A stretch of DNA of 64,000 nt from Paracoccaceae bacterium (lineage in GTDB: Bacteria; Pseudomonadota; Alphaproteobacteria; Rhodobacterales; Rhodobacteraceae), in NCBI GenBank assembly GCA_028284605.1, contig JANQRL010000059.1:1-64000 (forward strand), given 5' to 3'. The position numbers and the translations under genes are program-made. Under the pieces are notes generated by a model that had not been told where the DNA came from, did no database searches, and saw only the letters and a list, made by a program, of their open reading frames with translations. Of the stretch, positions 61,641-64,000 are shown in pieces; the first letter of the stretch is position 1; each line of letters begins with the position of its first letter.

Positions 61641-63055
61641 CAGACCGCCTTCTCCGTATTCTCCACGGTCGCGACCCGGGCGCCGGCCTTCGTCGTCGTC
61701 ACCACGCCGAGGCTCTTCAGCTTCCGATGCAAGGCCGAGCGTTCCATCCCAACAAAGGCCGCGGTGCGGCTGATATTGCCGCCGAACCGGTTGATCTGGG
61801 TCAGCAGATATTCCCGCTCGAAGAGCTCCCGCGCCTCGCGCAAAGGCAGGGTCGCCAGTCCGCCCGAAAGCACGATCCGCCCCTCGGCCTCGCCCTCGCC
61901 GGTGGCCTCACCGGTGGGCAGTTCCTTGGCGGTGATCTCCCCGGAGGCTTCGCCCAGGATCAGCACCCGCTCGATCACGTTCTTGAGCTGGCGCACATTC
62001 CCCGGCCAGACCATGGTCTGCAAGAGCGCCCGCGCATCCTCCGCCAGCGCGCGGAGCGGCAGGCCCTGGCTCCGGTTCAGCTCCGCGATGAAATGCTCGG
62101 CGAGCACCGGAATATCCTCGCGCCGCTCCTCCAGGCTCGGCACCGCGATGGGCACCACGTTCAGCCGGTGATAGAGTTCCTCGCGGTAATTCCCGGCCTC
62201 GATGGCCGCAGCCAGATCGCGGTTCGTCGAGGAGATCACCCGCAGATCGACCTGCACCTTGTCGCCGCCGCCGACCCGCTGGAACTGCTGATCGACCAAG
62301 ACCCGCAGGATTTTCGACTGGGTGCCGAGGGGCATCTCGGCCACCTCGTCGAAATAGATCACCCCGCCATTGGCCTCTTCCAGGAGCCCCTTCTCCACCC
62401 CGCGCTCGGCGCTTTCGCGGCCGAAGAGCACCTCCTCCATCCGGTCGGGCTCGATGGAGGCGGAGTTCACGCAGACGAACGGCGCCTTCGCGCGGTTCGA
62501 CCGGGCATGGATGTAGCGCGCCGCGATCTCCTTGCCGGCCCCGGCCGGCCCGGTCAGCATCACCCGCCCGTTCGATTTCGTCACCTTGTCGAGCTGGCTC
62601 TTCAGCGCCCGGAACGCGCCGCTGTCGCCCAGCATCTCGGCACTCGCACTCTCGCCGCGCTTCAGCGCCACATTCTCCCGCCGCAGCCGCGAGGTCTCCA
62701 TCGCGCGGCGGATCACCACGAGGAGCTGGTCGATATTGAACGGCTTTTCGATGAAGTCGTAGGCGCCCTGCTTGATCGCCGCCACCGCGATCTCGATATT
62801 GCCGTGGCCCGAGATGATCACGATGGGCACGTCCGGGTGGTCGCGCTTCACCGCCTTCAGGATGTCGATCCCGTCCATCGAGCTGTCCTTCAGCCAGATG
62901 TCGAGGATCATCAGCGCCGGCGGCTCCTTGGCGATCTCGCCCATGCATTCGTCCGAGGTGCCGGCGAGCCGGACCGTGAAGCCCTCGTCGCGCAGGATGT
63001 CGCCGATGAGCTCGCGGATATCGCGCTCGTCGTCGGTAATCAGGATATCGCCCAT
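61640..63055 (-). CDS. ntrX: Nitrogen-regulation response regulator NtrX (GAFTGA loop missing)
   Basis: A 471-residue regulator: receiver domain (Asp52 in ALMILDIWLKDSS), AAA+ domain with Walker A-like LTGPAGAGKEIAARYIHARS, and a C-terminal Fis-type helix-turn-helix (ISRTAAFVGMERSALHRKLK). In the AAA+ domain the segment after EEVLFGRE reads SAERGVEKGLLEEANGGVIY, where sigma-54 activators have the GAFTGA loop. The loop is absent, so activation of sigma-54 polymerase is not expected. AGGGGAAG precedes the ATG at 63055. It is the partner of NtrY just upstream. Confidence 0.93.
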   Translation of the reverse strand: MGDILITDDERDIRELIGDILRDEGFTVRLAGTSDECMGEIAKEPPALMILDIWLKDSSMDGIDILKAVKRDHPDVPIVIISGHGNIEIAVAAIKQGAYDFIEKPFNIDQLLVVIRRAMETSRLRRENVALKRGESASAEMLGDSGAFRALKSQLDKVTKSNGRVMLTGPAGAGKEIAARYIHARSNRAKAPFVCVNSASIEPDRMEEVLFGRESAERGVEKGLLEEANGGVIYFDEVAEMPLGTQSKILRVLVDQQFQRVGGGDKVQVDLRVISSTNRDLAAAIEAGNYREELYHRLNVVPIAVPSLEERREDIPVLAEHFIAELNRSQGLPLRALAEDARALLQTMVWPGNVRQLKNVIERVLILGEASGEITAKELPTGEATGEGEAEGRIVLSGGLATLPLREARELFEREYLLTQINRFGGNISRTAAFVGMERSALHRKLKSLGVVTTTKAGARVATVENTEKAV

Positions 63056-63066
63056 ATCTTCCCCTC

Positions 63067-64000
63067 TCAAACGGCCTGTCTGTCGCGGGGCGCGGGGTCT
63101 TCCACCCGAACCTCGCCCGCAGGCTCAAACGGTAACTCGACGACCGCCATCGCCCCGCGATGGGCGCCGCCCTCGAACGGCTCCGCATCCGTGAGTTCCA
63201 GGTGGCCGCCATGCTCTTCGATGATCTTCTTGACGATCGGCAGGCCGAGGCCGGTGCCGCTCTCGCGCGTCGTGACGTAGGGCTCAAAGAGCCGCGCCCG
63301 GTCCGCCGGCAGGCCGATCCCGTTATCCTGCACGATGATCCGGGCGGTGGGCGCCTCGGGTGTCAGCGCCACGCGAATCTCCGGCGCGAACCCTTCCGGA
63401 GCACCTTTTTTCAGAAGACTTTCCGTGGCTTCCCCGGCGTTCTTGATGAGGTTCGTCAGCGCCTGCCCGATCATCGTCGCATCGAGATCGGCCCAGACCT
63501 CGCCCTCCGGCAGATCGGCCTTGATCGTCACGTCCGGCTGCCCGGCCTGTTGCAAGGTCACCGCGTCGCGGACAAGCACGGCGAGATCGGTGCGCATCCG
63601 CTCCGGTTCCGGCATCCGGGCGAAGCGGGAGAATTCGTCGACGATCCGCCGCAGATCGCCGGTCTGCCGCACGATCACGTCGGTCATCTGTTCGAGGGCC
63701 TCGGCCTCCTCGCCCAGCTTCGGCGCAAATTTGCGCTTCAGCCGCTCGGCGGAAAGCTGGATCGGGGTCAGCGGGTTCTTGATCTCATGGGCGATCCGGC
63801 GCGCCACGTCGCCCCAGGCCGCGGTCCGTTGCGCCGTTACCAGATCGGTCACATCGTCGAAGGCCACCACATAGCCTTCGAGCCGCCCATCCTCCGCCCG
63901 CCTTGGCGACATCCGCACCAGCAGGCTCTCCTGCTTGCCGCCGCGCACCAGATTGACCTGCTCCTGCACCACCTCGCGGCGTTCATCGCGCAACCGGTCG
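63067..64000 (-). CDS. ntrY: Nitrogen-regulation sensor kinase NtrY (C-terminal part, cut by window edge)
   Basis: The last 310 residues of NtrY are present; the membrane and HAMP parts lie outside. Visible are the end of a PAS domain (VRMSPRRAEDGRLEGYVVAF), the HisKA helix with the phosphorylated His in ARRIAHEIKNPLTPIQLSAE, and HATPase motifs TNLIKNAGEA, VQDNGIGLP and GTGLGLPIVKKIIEEHGGHL. The stop lies 11 bases before the ntrX start, so the two form an operon. Confidence 0.95.
   Translation of the reverse strand, partial: DRLRDERREVVQEQVNLVRGGKQESLLVRMSPRRAEDGRLEGYVVAFDDVTDLVTAQRTAAWGDVARRIAHEIKNPLTPIQLSAERLKRKFAPKLGEEAEALEQMTDVIVRQTGDLRRIVDEFSRFARMPEPERMRTDLAVLVRDAVTLQQAGQPDVTIKADLPEGEVWADLDATMIGQALTNLIKNAGEATESLLKKGAPEGFAPEIRVALTPEAPTARIIVQDNGIGLPADRARLFEPYVTTRESGTGLGLPIVKKIIEEHGGHLELTDAEPFEGGAHRGAMAVVELPFEPAGEVRVEDPAPRDRQAV

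Noticed and set aside
1..64000. CRISPR arrays, prophage, insertion sequences and rRNA operons
   Set aside because: No regularly spaced repeats, transposase, integrase, phage structural gene or ribosomal RNA sequence could be seen in the window.

Overview
This 64 kb window is compact, very GC-rich chromosomal DNA with strong G/C third-position bias and many ATGA/GTGA gene overlaps. The gene set points to an alphaproteobacterium of the Rhodobacterales (Rhodobacteraceae sensu lato). Supporting signs are the ntrY-ntrX / trkA-trkH-hfq-hflX neighbourhood, a PAS_5 protein, a Hint_2 protein, an hbdH-patatin pair, an FnrL-type FNR box and a LuxR-type regulator. No genus can be named from the sequence alone. 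I see no prophage, insertion sequence, CRISPR array, rRNA or tRNA gene.

Layout. 1-4.4 kb: leftward tungstate ABC transporter (tupB-tupC-tupA, tupA cut by the window edge), divergent glpK, and two small leftward genes. 4.6-7.9 kb: yicC-gmk-gamma carbonic anhydrase-trans-sulfuration enzyme, tightly packed. 7.9-16 kb: a small leftward gene, then the phosphate regulon phoR / Pho boxes / pstS-pstC-pstA-pstB-phoU-phoB. 16-18 kb: rpsB-tsf. 18-20.1 kb (leftward): aroQ-luxR, then a gene-free stretch with nested stems and a terminator, then a secreted OB-fold protein. 20.1-21.8 kb: an AT-richer island with one DUF4214-like gene. 21.8-27.7 kb: hypF-hypA-hypB-hypC-hypD-hypE for [NiFe]-hydrogenase cofactor assembly, with no hydrogenase structural gene in the window. 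28-32.6 kb: an M24 (ectoine hydrolase-like) peptidase, psuK-psuG, a DUF502 membrane protein and a small secreted or membrane protein. 32.7-35.7 kb (leftward): MDR reductase, hbdH and patatin. 35.8-37.8 kb: a candidate small RNA and a peptide-binding protein.

38-42 kb: an FNR box and a large palindrome precede a 75-residue protein; then come acyl-CoA synthetase, FrnE-type thioredoxin, K+ channel and efflux pump, the last four joined by start/stop overlaps. 42-48 kb: mfd, a transporter and an M48 protease. 48-56.6 kb: a SoxR-controlled VOC gene and soxR, an aminotransferase, an MttB-family protein, a hydroxyisobutyrate dehydrogenase-like enzyme, a penicillin acylase-family protein and a Hint protein lacking its cysteine. 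56.9-64 kb (leftward): ntrY-ntrX, trkA-trkH, hfq, hflX.

The most interesting non-coding signals are listed here. (1) A candidate small RNA of about 77 nt on the minus strand near 35.85 kb has a TTGGAC-17-TATAAG promoter and a classic terminator. (2) A multi-stem structured element between luxR and the OB-fold gene (18.53-18.82 kb) ends in a terminator. (3) Pairs of adjacent 18-22-bp palindromes lie at several gene ends in distinct sequence families but with one architecture. (4) There are two families of dispersed intergenic repeats. (5) A SoxR promoter has a 19-bp spacer. All calls come from reading the sequence; no database search was run.
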